From: Igneacidithiobacillus sp041146875
GTDB lineage: Bacteria > Pseudomonadota > Gammaproteobacteria > Acidithiobacillales > Acidithiobacillaceae
NCBI RefSeq assembly: GCF_041146875.1
Contig: NZ_JBFRXP010000007.1
Span: 62,001 to 126,000 of the forward strand
Reading direction: 5' to 3'
Length of the DNA stretch: 64,000 bases
The position numbers were made by a program, and so were the translations under genes. Below, piece by piece: positions 35,997 through 43,703 of this stretch. The notes below the pieces were generated by a model that was not told the DNA's origin, searched no databases, and saw only the letters and a program-made list of their open reading frames with translations. How positions within the stretch are numbered: the first letter of the stretch is position 1; every line of letters begins with the position of its first letter.

Positions 35997-36315
35997 TTTC
36001 CGGCCAGAGTTGCCCGAGTCCATACAGACTCAGCAGGTCGTACAGAGTCTTGGGCAGGTCACGCAGCTCTGCCTTACTCCCCAAAGTGCGCTGGGCACTT
36101 TGCCACTCCAGCACAAAGGCGAGCGTTGCGCTGTCTAGGGCGGTTACCCCCGCTAGCGAGAGATGTGCCCACTGGCGCTGCAGAAGGGCCTTGGCATCGC
36201 GACGCAGGACTTGATCGAGGGGGCGCAAGCGCCAATCGCCGCTGAGACGCAGTCCGCCAGCGGCGTCTTTTTCCCAACTTGCCTCAGCTGGCATGGGCTG
36301 TCTGGGTGCCGGCAT
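35983..36315 (-). CDS. mlaB: STAS-domain protein of the Mla transporter
   Basis: 110 residues from the ATG at 36315 (AAGGTAGCGG ribosome site); starts overlap mlaC by 32 bases. The STAS core contains LSLAGVTALDSATLAFVLEW with a conserved Asp-Ser pair, as in MlaB, which binds and stabilises the MlaF ATPase. Placed last in mlaFEDCB, it completes the complex that moves phospholipids between outer and inner membranes. The following ABC gene overlaps it by about 14 bases. Confidence 0.88.
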   Translation of the reverse strand: MPAPRQPMPAEASWEKDAAGGLRLSGDWRLRPLDQVLRRDAKALLQRQWAHLSLAGVTALDSATLAFVLEWQSAQRTLGSKAELRDLPKTLYDLLSLYGLGQLWPENACA

Positions 36316-36949
36316 CCGCTACCTTGCTTTTCAGCTCGTGCAACAGTGCGGGGATCCCGTGTTGCCCAGCAATATTGCCAAAGGCCTGCCGGTAGTTGAG
36401 TACCAGGCTCACGCCGTCGACGTAAATATTGTAGATCTGCCATTGTTTGTTGTTTTCGATCAGGGCGTAAATTACCGGAATGGTCTTGCCTTGGCCCTGA
36501 TCGATGTCCATGTTGACTTGGGCGACCGGCGGATTTTGCGAAATCTGCTGGCTGCCCTCTACCTTCACATCCTGTCCATGATATTGATTCAGTGCGTTGC
36601 TGTAGGTCTTGACCAAGAGTTCCTGAAAGAGTTGGGTGAACTCCTTTCTCTGGGCAACATCCATCTGTCGCCAATAGCTTGCCATCACATAGGCCGACAT
36701 GGTGTTGAAGTCGATATGTGGGACGATGGCATCGGCGACTTCTTTCTTGACTGCCGGTGTGACCGGTTTACCCTCGTTCTTTTGCAGGATCTGCAGGACG
36801 TTATGGGTCATGTTCTGCACGACGGCAGAAGCCGCTTGCGCGCCACTAGCCGTCGCGTAGGCTGTTTGACCGAGCAGGAAGGACAGGACGAAAGCTGCCA
36901 AAATCCAAAGCTTGTGCTGCCGATGGGCCATGTGCATGGGGATCTCCAT
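36284..36949 (-). CDS. mlaC: periplasmic phospholipid carrier MlaC
   Basis: 221 residues. A signal peptide (to about residue 33, LWILAAFVLSFLLGQTAYA) precedes the MlaC fold: VVQNMTHNVLQILQKNEG, a central IVPHIDFNTMSAYVMASYWRQM and a late VDGVSLVLNYRQAFGNIA block, the last typical of the family. MlaC shuttles phospholipids between MlaA at the outer membrane and MlaFEDB at the inner one. It is 5 bases downstream of mlaD. Length fits the family. Confidence 0.93.
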   Translation of the reverse strand: MEIPMHMAHRQHKLWILAAFVLSFLLGQTAYATASGAQAASAVVQNMTHNVLQILQKNEGKPVTPAVKKEVADAIVPHIDFNTMSAYVMASYWRQMDVAQRKEFTQLFQELLVKTYSNALNQYHGQDVKVEGSQQISQNPPVAQVNMDIDQGQGKTIPVIYALIENNKQWQIYNIYVDGVSLVLNYRQAFGNIAGQHGIPALLHELKSKVADAGTQTAHAS

Positions 36950-36954
36950 TTGCG

Positions 36955-37434
36955 TTAGTGTGTCGTTGTGCCAGAGGAGCTGCCACTGGCTTTATCAAAA
37001 ACCATTTGGCCGATGAGCTGGTCGATGTTGACGGCCCCTTGGGTGAGGGTGATGGTGGCCCCAGGCTTCAGATTCTGCAGCATCCCGCCAGGCTGAATGG
37101 CAACGTACTGCTCGCCCAATAGTCCCTGGGTATAAATCGAGGCACCGGTGTCGATGGGGAGCTTGATGCGCGGTTCAATGCGCATCGTCACCTCGGCGCG
37201 GAAGGTCTGTGGATTCATACCGATATGGGTGACTTCACCAATGGTAACGCCGCCCAGTTTGACCGGACTGCGGTCCTTGAGGCTCCCGACGTTGTTGAAA
37301 TCGGCGTGCAGGACGTAGCCATTGCCGTAGGCAAAACCCGAGAGGTTGCCGACGCGCAGGGCCAGCACCGCCAGGGCTGCAACACCTAAGAGCACGAAGA
37401 TGCCCACCCACCAATCGATTGCCCGTTGACTCAT
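36955..37434 (-). CDS. mlaD: MCE-domain phospholipid transporter subunit MlaD
   Basis: 159 residues. One N-terminal membrane helix (WWVGIFVLLGVAALAVLAL) anchors a periplasmic MCE domain (YVLHADFNNVGSLKDRSPVKLGGVTIGEV) with the conserved 'F.n..GL..gspV...Gv.vG.V' pattern and a C-terminal hydrophobic loop (INQ/IDQLIGQMVF). MlaD hexamers form the channel through which phospholipids pass. It lies 16 bases after mlaE. Confidence 0.95.
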   Translation of the reverse strand: MSQRAIDWWVGIFVLLGVAALAVLALRVGNLSGFAYGNGYVLHADFNNVGSLKDRSPVKLGGVTIGEVTHIGMNPQTFRAEVTMRIEPRIKLPIDTGASIYTQGLLGEQYVAIQPGGMLQNLKPGATITLTQGAVNIDQLIGQMVFDKASGSSSGTTTH

Positions 37435-37450
37435 AATTTGTTCCTCAACA

Positions 37451-38227
37451 TCAAAAAAGTAGAGCCGTCAAAATGAAGTCCAAACCCAAGACGGTGAGCG
37501 AGGCCATGACAACGCTGCGGGTGGTAGCGGCGCCGACGCCCTCGGCAGTGGGTTTGGCAGAAAAGCCCTGCCAGACCGCGATCCAGGTCACTACCAGACC
37601 AAAGCAAAGGGCTTTCAGCAGACCATTGAGGATGTCTCCACTCAGCGTCACGTTGGACTGCATCTGCGCCCAAAAGGTGCCGCCATCGACCCCGAGCACC
37701 GGTACCGAGACCAGGTAACCGCCGAATATTCCTACCAGATCGAAGATGACGCAAAGAATTGGGACGGCAAAAATCCCACCCCAGAGTCGTGGCGCAACCA
37801 CCCAGGCGAGCGGATTGACAGCCATCATCTCCATGGCCGCGAGCTGCTCCGTCGCCTTCATCGAGCCGATCTCGGCGGTGAGTGCCGAACCGGCGCGGCC
37901 AGCAAAGAGCAGGGCGGTGAGCACCGGACCAAGCTCACGCAGCAGCGATAGCGCAATCAATGTGCCCAATGCCGAGGTGGCGCCAAAGCGGACCAAGGCA
38001 TAGTACCCCTGGAAACCGAGCACCATACCGGTAAAGAGTGCCGCGACGATCATTAGCGCCAGCGACAGTACGCCGAGGCCATACACTTCTCTCAGCCACT
38101 GCCGGAAGCTGAAATGACGGTTGCCTACCGCGCTCAAACCGCCCAATAACAAACGGGTAGCAGCGCCGAGGCGGGGCACTGTCTCCCAAACCACATGCCC
38201 AAGGCGCGGCACGAAAAAATCGCTCAC
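37451..38227 (-). CDS. mlaE: Mla transporter permease MlaE
   Basis: 258 residues with a GTG start at 38227, overlapping the mlaF stop as GTGA. Multiple membrane helices and the family motif RELGPVLTALLFAGRAGSALTAEIGSMKATEQ (given here by its key residues: Glu, Gly-Pro, Gly-Arg-Ala-Gly and Glu-Gln) identify the YrbE/MlaE permease. It is the membrane core that couples to MlaF and MlaD. Also PPVE-free C-terminus ends LDFILTALLF. Confidence 0.94.
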   Translation of the reverse strand: MSDFFVPRLGHVVWETVPRLGAATRLLLGGLSAVGNRHFSFRQWLREVYGLGVLSLALMIVAALFTGMVLGFQGYYALVRFGATSALGTLIALSLLRELGPVLTALLFAGRAGSALTAEIGSMKATEQLAAMEMMAVNPLAWVVAPRLWGGIFAVPILCVIFDLVGIFGGYLVSVPVLGVDGGTFWAQMQSNVTLSGDILNGLLKALCFGLVVTWIAVWQGFSAKPTAEGVGAATTRSVVMASLTVLGLDFILTALLF

Positions 38228-39036
38228 CTAGTCTCCTTTATGCCCAAGGCCACAGCAAAAGATTCTGACGCTGGATAGTGAAATGGTACAGGTCCCTCGG
38301 GTGTACCACGCAGAAATTGCTGTGCCAAGGGCGACTCACTGGCGCCCAATGCCTCCGGGCTGCCTTCGGCAATCACCTTGCCGCCACCCAGAATGTATCC
38401 GTAATCGGCAATCGCAAAGGTCTCTTTGACATCGTGGCTGACGACAATACTGCTGGCGCCAAGGGCATCATTGAGACGCCGAATCAAGCTGGCGATAATG
38501 CCAACACTGATGGGGTCGAGGCCGGTAAAGGGCTCGTCGTAGAGGATGAGCAGGGGGTCCATGACTACCGCGCGGGCGAGGGCGACGCGGCGTGCCATAC
38601 CGCCAGAAAGCTCCGCAGGCATGAGCTCGGCGGCACCACGCAGACCCACAGCCTCGAGTTTCATCAAGACGAGTTTTTGCAGTAGGGATTCGGGTAGGCG
38701 AAAATGGCGGCGCAGCGGAAAGGCCACGTTTTCAAAGGCGCTGAGATCGGTGAACAGCGCACTGTGCTGAAACAGCATCCCCATCCGTTGCCGCAGCCGG
38801 TAGAGAGCCTCCCGGGAGAGCAGCGCGGGGTTCTGTCCAGCAACCATCACTTCGCCACTCTGGCCCTGCAGATTACCAGCAATGAGATTGAGCAGGGTGG
38901 TTTTACCGCCACCACTGGCGCCCATCACGCCAACGACGGCCCCGCGTGGGACATGCAAGTCGACCCCATCCAGAACCACATGCTCCCCCCGCGCAAAATG
39001 TAGGTCGCGTATTGCTACCAGGTCGTTCTCTGTCAA
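38224..39036 (-). CDS. mlaF: Mla transporter ATP-binding protein MlaF
   Basis: 270 residues with a TTG start at 39036 and AGAGGA upstream. Walker A GASGGGKTTLL, signature LSGGMARRVALAR and Walker B LLILYDEPFTGLDP are present, with the YrbF-type LIRRLNDALGASSIVVSHDVKET. It powers the Mla phospholipid transporter. First gene of the mlaFEDCB operon, with a probable promoter whose -10 TATAAT is at 39070-39075. Confidence 0.94.
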   Translation of the reverse strand: MTENDLVAIRDLHFARGEHVVLDGVDLHVPRGAVVGVMGASGGGKTTLLNLIAGNLQGQSGEVMVAGQNPALLSREALYRLRQRMGMLFQHSALFTDLSAFENVAFPLRRHFRLPESLLQKLVLMKLEAVGLRGAAELMPAELSGGMARRVALARAVVMDPLLILYDEPFTGLDPISVGIIASLIRRLNDALGASSIVVSHDVKETFAIADYGYILGGGKVIAEGSPEALGASESPLAQQFLRGTPEGPVPFHYPASESFAVALGIKETR

Positions 39037-39069
39037 AATCCTCTGCCCATTTCTCTGTTCATCGTGCTA

Positions 39070-39100
39070 ATTATACTCGGCCAAGGCATCGCTAGGCCAA
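39070..39100 (-). promoter_or_regulatory. putative promoter of the mla operon
   Basis: Minus-strand TATAAT (39070-39075) is a perfect -10; TTGGCC (39095-39100) is a possible -35 with a 19-base spacer, so the -35 is weak. It sits about 35 bases before the mlaF start. Confidence 0.5.
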
Positions 39101-39195
39101 TCAAAGATGTTACAGGTGTTATGGATTGCCAAAATCTCGCAAATTTGTGACAAAAACCTTTCATCTTGAAGGCGTTGTGGCGTTTTTTTCCGCCC

Positions 39196-39223
39196 TTGCA
39201 TCGCTGCGCAAAAAGTGTATAGT
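39196..39223 (+). promoter_or_regulatory. putative sigma-70 promoter of speD
   Basis: TTGCAT (39196-39201) and TATAGT (39218-39223), spacer 16. Transcription would start near 39230, leaving about 160 bases of leader before the speD ATG. The 354-base gap between mlaF and speD holds nothing else that looks coding. Confidence 0.5.
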
Positions 39224-39229
39224 TGCCAA

Positions 39230-39390
39230 CCTGTTTCCACGGCACCGAAAGCAGTTACGGAGGGGTCAGTCCTTAAGAGACTCGGAGCGCGGCAAAGCCG
39301 GTTCCAGCAAGGTAGGGCATAAAACCAAGTACTGTCTGGGGGTGCACGGGAGCTACTTCTTAACCTTTTTGCTTGTTAGGGGGGGCACCT
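39230..39390 (+). ncRNA. long leader of speD, candidate cis-regulatory RNA
   Basis: The roughly 160 bases between the putative start of transcription and the speD ATG contain no ORF with a ribosome site. They contain several potential hairpins: AGTC/GACT around 39269-39283, GGA-CGGC/GCCG-TCC around 39284-39305 with an AAA loop, and a GGGTGC (39340-39345) that can pair with GCACCT (39385-39390) next to the ribosome site AGGGGGGG. That last pairing could hide the speD initiation region. I do not recognise a known riboswitch consensus here, so the class is unassigned. Confidence 0.4.
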
Positions 39391-39792
39391 ATGCGCTCAT
39401 TGGGACACCAAATCGTTGCAGACTTTTACGGATGCGACAGCAGTACCTTGTCGGATGTTGATTTTGTTACCGATGCCATGCTCGAGGCCGCCAGGCGTGC
39501 CAACTGCACCATCGTCACCCAGACCTTCCATCACTTTTCTCCCTATGGCGTGAGTGGTGCGGTCATTGTTGCTGAATCCCACTTGGCTATCCACACTTGG
39601 CCAGAGTATGGGTACGCCGCGGTAGATGTGTTTACCTGTGGCGATGTCATTCAGCCGGAAGATGCCTTGGGCTTCCTGAAAGAGGCCTTCGGCGCTGCAC
39701 AGGTCTCCACCATGGAGATGAAGCGCGGCCAGGTGGAGATGATGGGCGTCCCCAGCCATGAGGTTCGGGTCAAGCCCGTACTCTGTGCCTGA
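39391..39792 (+). CDS. speD: S-adenosylmethionine decarboxylase proenzyme (prokaryotic class)
   Basis: 133 residues from the ATG at 39391, with a G-rich ribosome site (AGGGGGGG). The cleavage/pyruvoyl site is VIVAESHLAIHTWPEYGYAAVD with Ser63 after Glu62, the point of self-processing into alpha and beta chains. A catalytic Cys lies in VFTCGDV. The enzyme makes decarboxylated SAM, the aminopropyl donor of spermidine synthesis. Preceded by a long leader (39230-39390). Followed by a strong terminator, so it is probably a single-gene unit. Confidence 0.95.
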   Translation: MRSLGHQIVADFYGCDSSTLSDVDFVTDAMLEAARRANCTIVTQTFHHFSPYGVSGAVIVAESHLAIHTWPEYGYAAVDVFTCGDVIQPEDALGFLKEAFGAAQVSTMEMKRGQVEMMGVPSHEVRVKPVLCA

Positions 39793-39812
39793 CTAATCAT
39801 CGCCGCACGCAA

Positions 39813-39836
39813 GGCACCTCATTGAGGTGCCTTTTT
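39813..39836 (+). terminator. rho-independent terminator of speD
   Basis: Stem GGCACCT (39813-39819) / AGGTGCC (39825-39831), loop of five bases, then TTTTT (39832-39836). Twenty bases after the speD stop; the convergent plsY stop is at 39838. Confidence 0.85.
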
Positions 39837-39837
39837 C

Positions 39838-40464
39838 TTATGGGCGTCGGCGGAATGCCGTCTCCTCGCCACTGAGTAGGCGCTGAATATTGCTGCGGTG
39901 ACGCCACAATACCCAGAGAGCCAAAACGATGACGAGAACCCGCAGGCTCACTTGCGGTAAGAGATACCAAGCATAGACCGGTGCCGCAATGGTCGCGATC
40001 AGTGCCGACAGGGAAGATACGCGGCTAGCAACAAAGACCAGTAGCCACGTAGCGATGGTGGCCACGCCCAATAGGGGCGCGATAGCCAGCAAAATTCCGA
40101 GGGTCGTGGCCACGCCTTTGCCACCGCGAAAGCGAAAATATACGGGATAGAGGTGGCCAAAGAAGGTCGCCAGTGCTACCAGGGCCACGGCCCAGTCCGG
40201 TAATCCTGCCAAGCGCGCCGCAACAACCGGCACTAGTCCCTTTACCAGATCTCCCAGCAGGGTAAGCGCGGCAGCCTTTTTGCCCCCAAGACGCAGCACA
40301 TTGGTTGCCCCGGGGTTGTGTGACCCAGCATGCCGCGGGTCCGGCAGCCCCAGCGCGCGGCTGACGAAAATGGCGGTGGCAAGGGAGCCAATCAGGTAAG
40401 CGGCTATGCACCAGGGTACGATCAACCAGGGAGATGCGAATAGCAAAATGGGTGTACTCAGCAC
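39838..40464 (-). CDS. plsY: acyl-phosphate glycerol-3-phosphate acyltransferase
   Basis: About 208 residues if the GTG at 40464 is the start; the in-frame Met codons at 40500 and 40596 are alternatives and the call of the start is tentative. Family motifs are clear: YLIGSLATA, GSHNPGATNVLR, FFGHLYPVYFRFRGGKGVATTLG and LWRHRSNIQRLL, spread over about five to seven membrane helices. PlsY acylates glycerol-3-phosphate using acyl-phosphate, the first step of membrane lipid synthesis. It is divergent from folB; a TATGAT -10-like hexamer lies at about 40486-40491 on this strand. Confidence 0.92.
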   Translation of the reverse strand: MLSTPILLFASPWLIVPWCIAAYLIGSLATAIFVSRALGLPDPRHAGSHNPGATNVLRLGGKKAAALTLLGDLVKGLVPVVAARLAGLPDWAVALVALATFFGHLYPVYFRFRGGKGVATTLGILLAIAPLLGVATIATWLLVFVASRVSSLSALIATIAAPVYAWYLLPQVSLRVLVIVLALWVLWRHRSNIQRLLSGEETAFRRRP

Positions 40465-40546
40465 ATGGCAGTGGCCAGGGAAAGCGGTATCATAAAGCAT
40501 TTGCTGGCGAAGAACAGACTTTGCCCGGTACCAGAGCGGAGAGCCC

Positions 40547-40915
40547 ATGGATATCCTTTTTGTACGCGAACTCAAGGTCCAGACCCGGATTGGCATCTAT
40601 GATTGGGAACGCGAGGTCCCGCAGACCGTCCTGATTGATCTGGAAATTGCCGCCGACGCAGCGTGTGCCGCAAAGAGCGACAGTGTGAGCGCCACCATCA
40701 ACTATCAAAGCGTATGTGATCGCATTGTCGAGTACCTGGAGGGAACGGAAACGCAACTGGTCGAGACCGTGGCGGAAACCATCGCGCACATGGTTCGCGA
40801 GGAGTTTTCTGCCCGTTGGGTGCGGGTTAGCGTGCATAAACCCGCAGCCGTGCGCGGCACCCGCGACGTAGGTGTACGCATTGAGCGAGGAATTTTAGAG
40901 CCTGGCACGATATGA
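40547..40915 (+). CDS. folB: dihydroneopterin aldolase
   Basis: 122 residues. Signature MDILFVRELKVQTRIGIYDWER and the later TINYQSVCDRIVEYLEGTETQLVETVAETIA, then VRVSVHKPAA, match FolB, which converts 7,8-dihydroneopterin to 6-hydroxymethyl-dihydropterin in folate synthesis. Length is normal. It is divergent from plsY, a frequent bacterial pair (plsY-folB). The next gene begins about 150 bases later. Confidence 0.95.
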   Translation: MDILFVRELKVQTRIGIYDWEREVPQTVLIDLEIAADAACAAKSDSVSATINYQSVCDRIVEYLEGTETQLVETVAETIAHMVREEFSARWVRVSVHKPAAVRGTRDVGVRIERGILEPGTI

Positions 40916-41069
40916 GCCCGATCTGGCCCGTTGGCGACGTCCATAGGTCGCTTGCAATCCCGTTACGGTGGGGTTAGTGTGGCGCAGAGGTATCGGAAAA
41001 GATAACGTAACATGCTGATATATTAGTTTATTATTTACATTCTTGGCACTTTTTGTGAGGAGAAAGCAG

Positions 41070-41417
41070 ATGCGAAGTCTGAACCAATTTCCGTTGCGCG
41101 CTGGTATTTTTGGCGCCGCGTTGTTTGTTCTCGGTGGCTTTGCCAGCGTTCCGGCACTGGCAGCAACTCCCGGTCAAATCCATGATTTTGCTCAGGCAGT
41201 GGAACAGATCAAGCCTTTGAATGAGCAGGTTCATGCGGCTATCAACAAAGCGGGTGTCACGGCCGCACAAAAGGAAGCGATGAAACAGTCCTACATGGAA
41301 AAGGTAAATGCTATCCTCGTCAGTCATCATCTGACGGCGGAACAATACGGCAGTATGTTGCAGGAAACGCAGAAAAATCCTACGTTCGCCAAGGAAGTCG
41401 AAGCGGCCATGCGCTGA
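41070..41417 (+). CDS. DUF4168-like small exported protein
   Basis: 115 residues from the ATG at 41070 (AGGAGA ribosome site 6-7 bases upstream). Residues 1-32 form a signal peptide (hydrophobic AGIFGAALFVLGGFASVPALA). The mature helical part, FAQAVEQIKPLNEQVHAAI followed by KEAMKQSYMEKVNAILVSHHLTAEQYGSMLQETQKNPTFAKEVEAAM, has the DUF4168 pattern. It is exported, of unknown function. The 154-base gap upstream is AT-rich and contains no other gene. Confidence 0.8.
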   Translation: MRSLNQFPLRAGIFGAALFVLGGFASVPALAATPGQIHDFAQAVEQIKPLNEQVHAAINKAGVTAAQKEAMKQSYMEKVNAILVSHHLTAEQYGSMLQETQKNPTFAKEVEAAMR

Positions 41418-41454
41418 TTGATGTTCCTCGGGCAGAGGCAGGAGGTCTCTAGGA

Positions 41455-41490
41455 GTTGCGCTTCTTCGCCATCAGGCAGAGAAGCGCAAC
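41455..41490. repeat. 11-base perfect inverted repeat
   Basis: GTTGCGCTTCT (41455-41465) and AGAAGCGCAAC (41480-41490) around a 14-base loop, between the DUF4168 gene and the rplM promoter. There is no T-run after it, so it is not a classic terminator; it may still act as a 3' processing hairpin of the DUF4168 message. Confidence 0.8.
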
Positions 41491-41524
41491 CGACGCTGTG
41501 AGGGGCCATAATGATAATTTTTCA

Positions 41525-41553
41525 TTGACACAGAGGTTACTTAACTTTATTCT
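41525..41553 (+). promoter_or_regulatory. sigma-70 promoter of rplM-rpsI
   Basis: TTGACA (41525-41530) with a 17-base spacer and TATTCT (41548-41553), 36 bases before the rplM ATG. Near-consensus -35 and good spacing. Confidence 0.7.
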
Positions 41554-41589
41554 CTCGCGCCTTGACGTTCAGGTAGAGCGGAGTGCTGC

Positions 41590-42018
41590 ATGAAAACCTA
41601 TTCTGCCAAATCCCATGAAGTACAAGGGGATTGGTTTGTTGTCGATGCCACGGATAAAGTCCTTGGCCGTCTTTCCGCGGAAATTGCCAAGCGACTGCGC
41701 GGCAAGCACAAGCCGGAGTTTACCCCCCACGCCGACATTGGCGACTATATCGTCGTCATCAATGCCGACAAGATTGCGGTGACTGGCAACAAGGCCAAGG
41801 ATAAGATGTATTATCGGCACACCGGCTATGTCGGAAACCTGAAAAGTGCCTCTTTCGAGAAAATGATGGAGACGCACCCCGAGCGGGTCATCGAGATTGC
41901 CGTTAAAGGCATGTTGCCCAAGAATCCCCTGGGTCGGGCGATGTATCGCAAACTCAAGGTGTACACCGGCGCGCAGCATCCGCATGCGGCGCAGCAGCCC
42001 CAACCCCTGCAATTCTAA
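41590..42018 (+). CDS. rplM: 50S ribosomal protein L13
   Basis: 142 residues, normal for L13. The start MKTYSAKSHEVQGDWFVVDATDKVLGRLS and the late VKGMLPKNPLGRAMYRKLKVYTGAQHPHAAQQP are the family blocks. It is an early-assembling 50S protein binding 23S rRNA. It forms an operon with rpsI after 12 bases, under the promoter at 41525. Confidence 0.98.
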   Translation: MKTYSAKSHEVQGDWFVVDATDKVLGRLSAEIAKRLRGKHKPEFTPHADIGDYIVVINADKIAVTGNKAKDKMYYRHTGYVGNLKSASFEKMMETHPERVIEIAVKGMLPKNPLGRAMYRKLKVYTGAQHPHAAQQPQPLQF

Positions 42019-42030
42019 GGCGGATTTCGT

Positions 42031-42417
42031 ATGGAACAGTATTACGGTACCGGTCGTCGCAAAAGTGCTACCGCGCGTGTCTACCTGCGGCGTGGCAGCG
42101 GCAAAATCAGCATCAACAAGCGCAGTCTGGAAGAGTATTTTGGTCGCGAGACCTCGCGCATGATTGTGCTACAGCCCTTGGAACTGACCGGCAACGGTAG
42201 CCAATTCGACATCCTTGTGAATGTTAGTGGTGGCGGCGCCAGCGGTCAGGCGGGCGCGATCCGCCACGGCATCACCCGCGCCTTGATGGAATACGACGAA
42301 ACCCTGCGCCGGCCCCTGCGTAGCGCTGGGTTCGTTACCCGCGACGCGCGCGAGGTGGAACGGAAGAAGGTCGGTAAGCACAAGGCCCGGCGGAGCCATC
42401 AGTTCTCCAAGCGCTGA
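42031..42417 (+). CDS. rpsI: 30S ribosomal protein S9
   Basis: 128 residues. MEQYYGTGRRKSATARVYLRRGSGKISIN at the N-terminus and the Lys/Arg-rich C-terminal tail ending HKARRSHQFSKR are diagnostic of S9; the tail reaches the ribosomal P-site tRNA. The final Arg is conserved. It is followed by a strong terminator at 42440. Confidence 0.98.
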   Translation: MEQYYGTGRRKSATARVYLRRGSGKISINKRSLEEYFGRETSRMIVLQPLELTGNGSQFDILVNVSGGGASGQAGAIRHGITRALMEYDETLRRPLRSAGFVTRDAREVERKKVGKHKARRSHQFSKR

Positions 42418-42439
42418 GATTTTTATCGCGCTCGTTCCA

Positions 42440-42463
42440 GCCGCCCCTCCGGGCGGCTTTTCT
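42440..42463 (+). terminator. rho-independent terminator of rplM-rpsI
   Basis: Stem GCCGCCC (42440-42446) / GGGCGGC (42451-42457), loop CTCC, then TTTTCTG. Twenty-two bases after rpsI. Confidence 0.85.
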
Positions 42464-42507
42464 GTTTGTGCAGTATATTGTCAGAGAATGCGTGGGGAGA
42501 AAAAATT

Positions 42508-43542
42508 ATGATCCGGGTCGGCATTGTTGGCGGTACGGGATATACCGGTGTGGAGCTCTTGCGGCTGCTGCTTCCCCATCCCAAAGTCGAGGTGGCGGTA
42601 ATTACCTCACGCGCCGAGGCAGGGCAACGTGTCGATGCACTTTTCCCCAACCTTCGGGGACATACCGACTTGCAATTCTCGGCAGTTGCCGGCAAAGACC
42701 TGCATGACTTGGATGCGGTATTCTTCGCCACGCCGCATGGGGTAGCCATGGAGATGGCGCCCGAACTCTTGGCGGCGGGGGTGAAGCTGATCGACCTCAG
42801 CGCCGATTTTCGTTTGCGCGACGCCAACGTATTTCAGGTTTGGTACCGGCACCAGCATCAGAGTCCTGCACTTCTGCAGGAGGCCAGTTATGGGTTGCCG
42901 GAGATCTTTCGGGAAGAGATCCGTAATAGTCGCTTGGTCGCTAACCCCGGCTGTTACCCCACCGCCGTGACCTTAGGTCTCGCGCCCTTGCTTGAGGCGA
43001 ACTTGCTCGACCTGGATTACCTGATTGCCGATTGTAAGTCGGGGGTGAGTGGTGCCGGCCGCAGTGCGCGCCTAGGCCTGATTTTGCCGGAAAGCGCGGA
43101 TAGCGTGAGCGCCTATGGCGTGAGTGGTCATCGCCATCGTCCAGAAATCGAGGCAACCTTGAGTACACTCGCTGGCAGCAGCGTTCAGTTGCAGTTCACT
43201 CCGCATCTGATGCCGATGATCCGCGGCATTCATGCGACCCTCTACGGGCGTTTGCGCCAGCCCATGCGCAACGAGGAACTGCAGGAGCTTTTCGAGCAGC
43301 GTTACGTGCACGAGCCCTTTGTCGACGTAATGACGTTTGGGGAGCATCCCAGTACCCGCGCTGTACGCGGAGCGAATGTCTGTCGCATCGCCCTGCATCA
43401 GCCACGCGCTGGACAGGTGGTAGTACTCTCCACCATCGACAATTTGGTCAAGGGCGCTGCCGGGCAGGCGGTACAAAACCTGAATTTGCTCTTTGGCTGG
43501 CCGGAAATTTTGGGTTTGGAACAAATCGCGCTACTACCATAA
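42508..43542 (+). CDS. argC: N-acetyl-gamma-glutamyl-phosphate reductase
   Basis: 344 residues from the ATG at 42508 (GGGGAGA upstream). NADP loop GIVGGTGYTGVELLRLLLPHP and the active-site VANPGCYPTAVTL (catalytic Cys) define ArgC, which reduces N-acetyl-glutamyl phosphate in arginine synthesis. Later SGAGRSARLG and HLMPMIRGIHATLYGR fit. It stands alone between rpsI and the c-di-GMP block rather than beside other arg genes. Confidence 0.97.
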   Translation: MIRVGIVGGTGYTGVELLRLLLPHPKVEVAVITSRAEAGQRVDALFPNLRGHTDLQFSAVAGKDLHDLDAVFFATPHGVAMEMAPELLAAGVKLIDLSADFRLRDANVFQVWYRHQHQSPALLQEASYGLPEIFREEIRNSRLVANPGCYPTAVTLGLAPLLEANLLDLDYLIADCKSGVSGAGRSARLGLILPESADSVSAYGVSGHRHRPEIEATLSTLAGSSVQLQFTPHLMPMIRGIHATLYGRLRQPMRNEELQELFEQRYVHEPFVDVMTFGEHPSTRAVRGANVCRIALHQPRAGQVVVLSTIDNLVKGAAGQAVQNLNLLFGWPEILGLEQIALLP

Positions 43543-43600
43543 TCGAGAATTATCAAAAAAGTTACACAATGTACAATATATTTTAAGTTTTCTCGCGATC

Positions 43601-43628
43601 TTGCCGAATCGGTTTTTTCGACTATAGT
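43601..43628 (+). promoter_or_regulatory. putative sigma-70 promoter of the EAL gene block
   Basis: TTGCCG (43601-43606), 16-base spacer, TATAGT (43623-43628). Transcription would begin near 43636, right on the ATG at 43638. For that reason the downstream ATG at 43704 is preferred as the start of the EAL gene. Confidence 0.5.
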
Positions 43629-43703
43629 AGCCTCTATATGGATCCAGGCTCTGCTCATGGGGGGCTTGGTAAAAATCATTACATCGGCAAGAACGGCGCT
43701 CTT

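Noticed and set aside
41455..41490. Rho-independent terminator for the DUF4168-like gene
   Set aside because: The inverted repeat is real but no T-run follows on either strand; kept only as a repeat.
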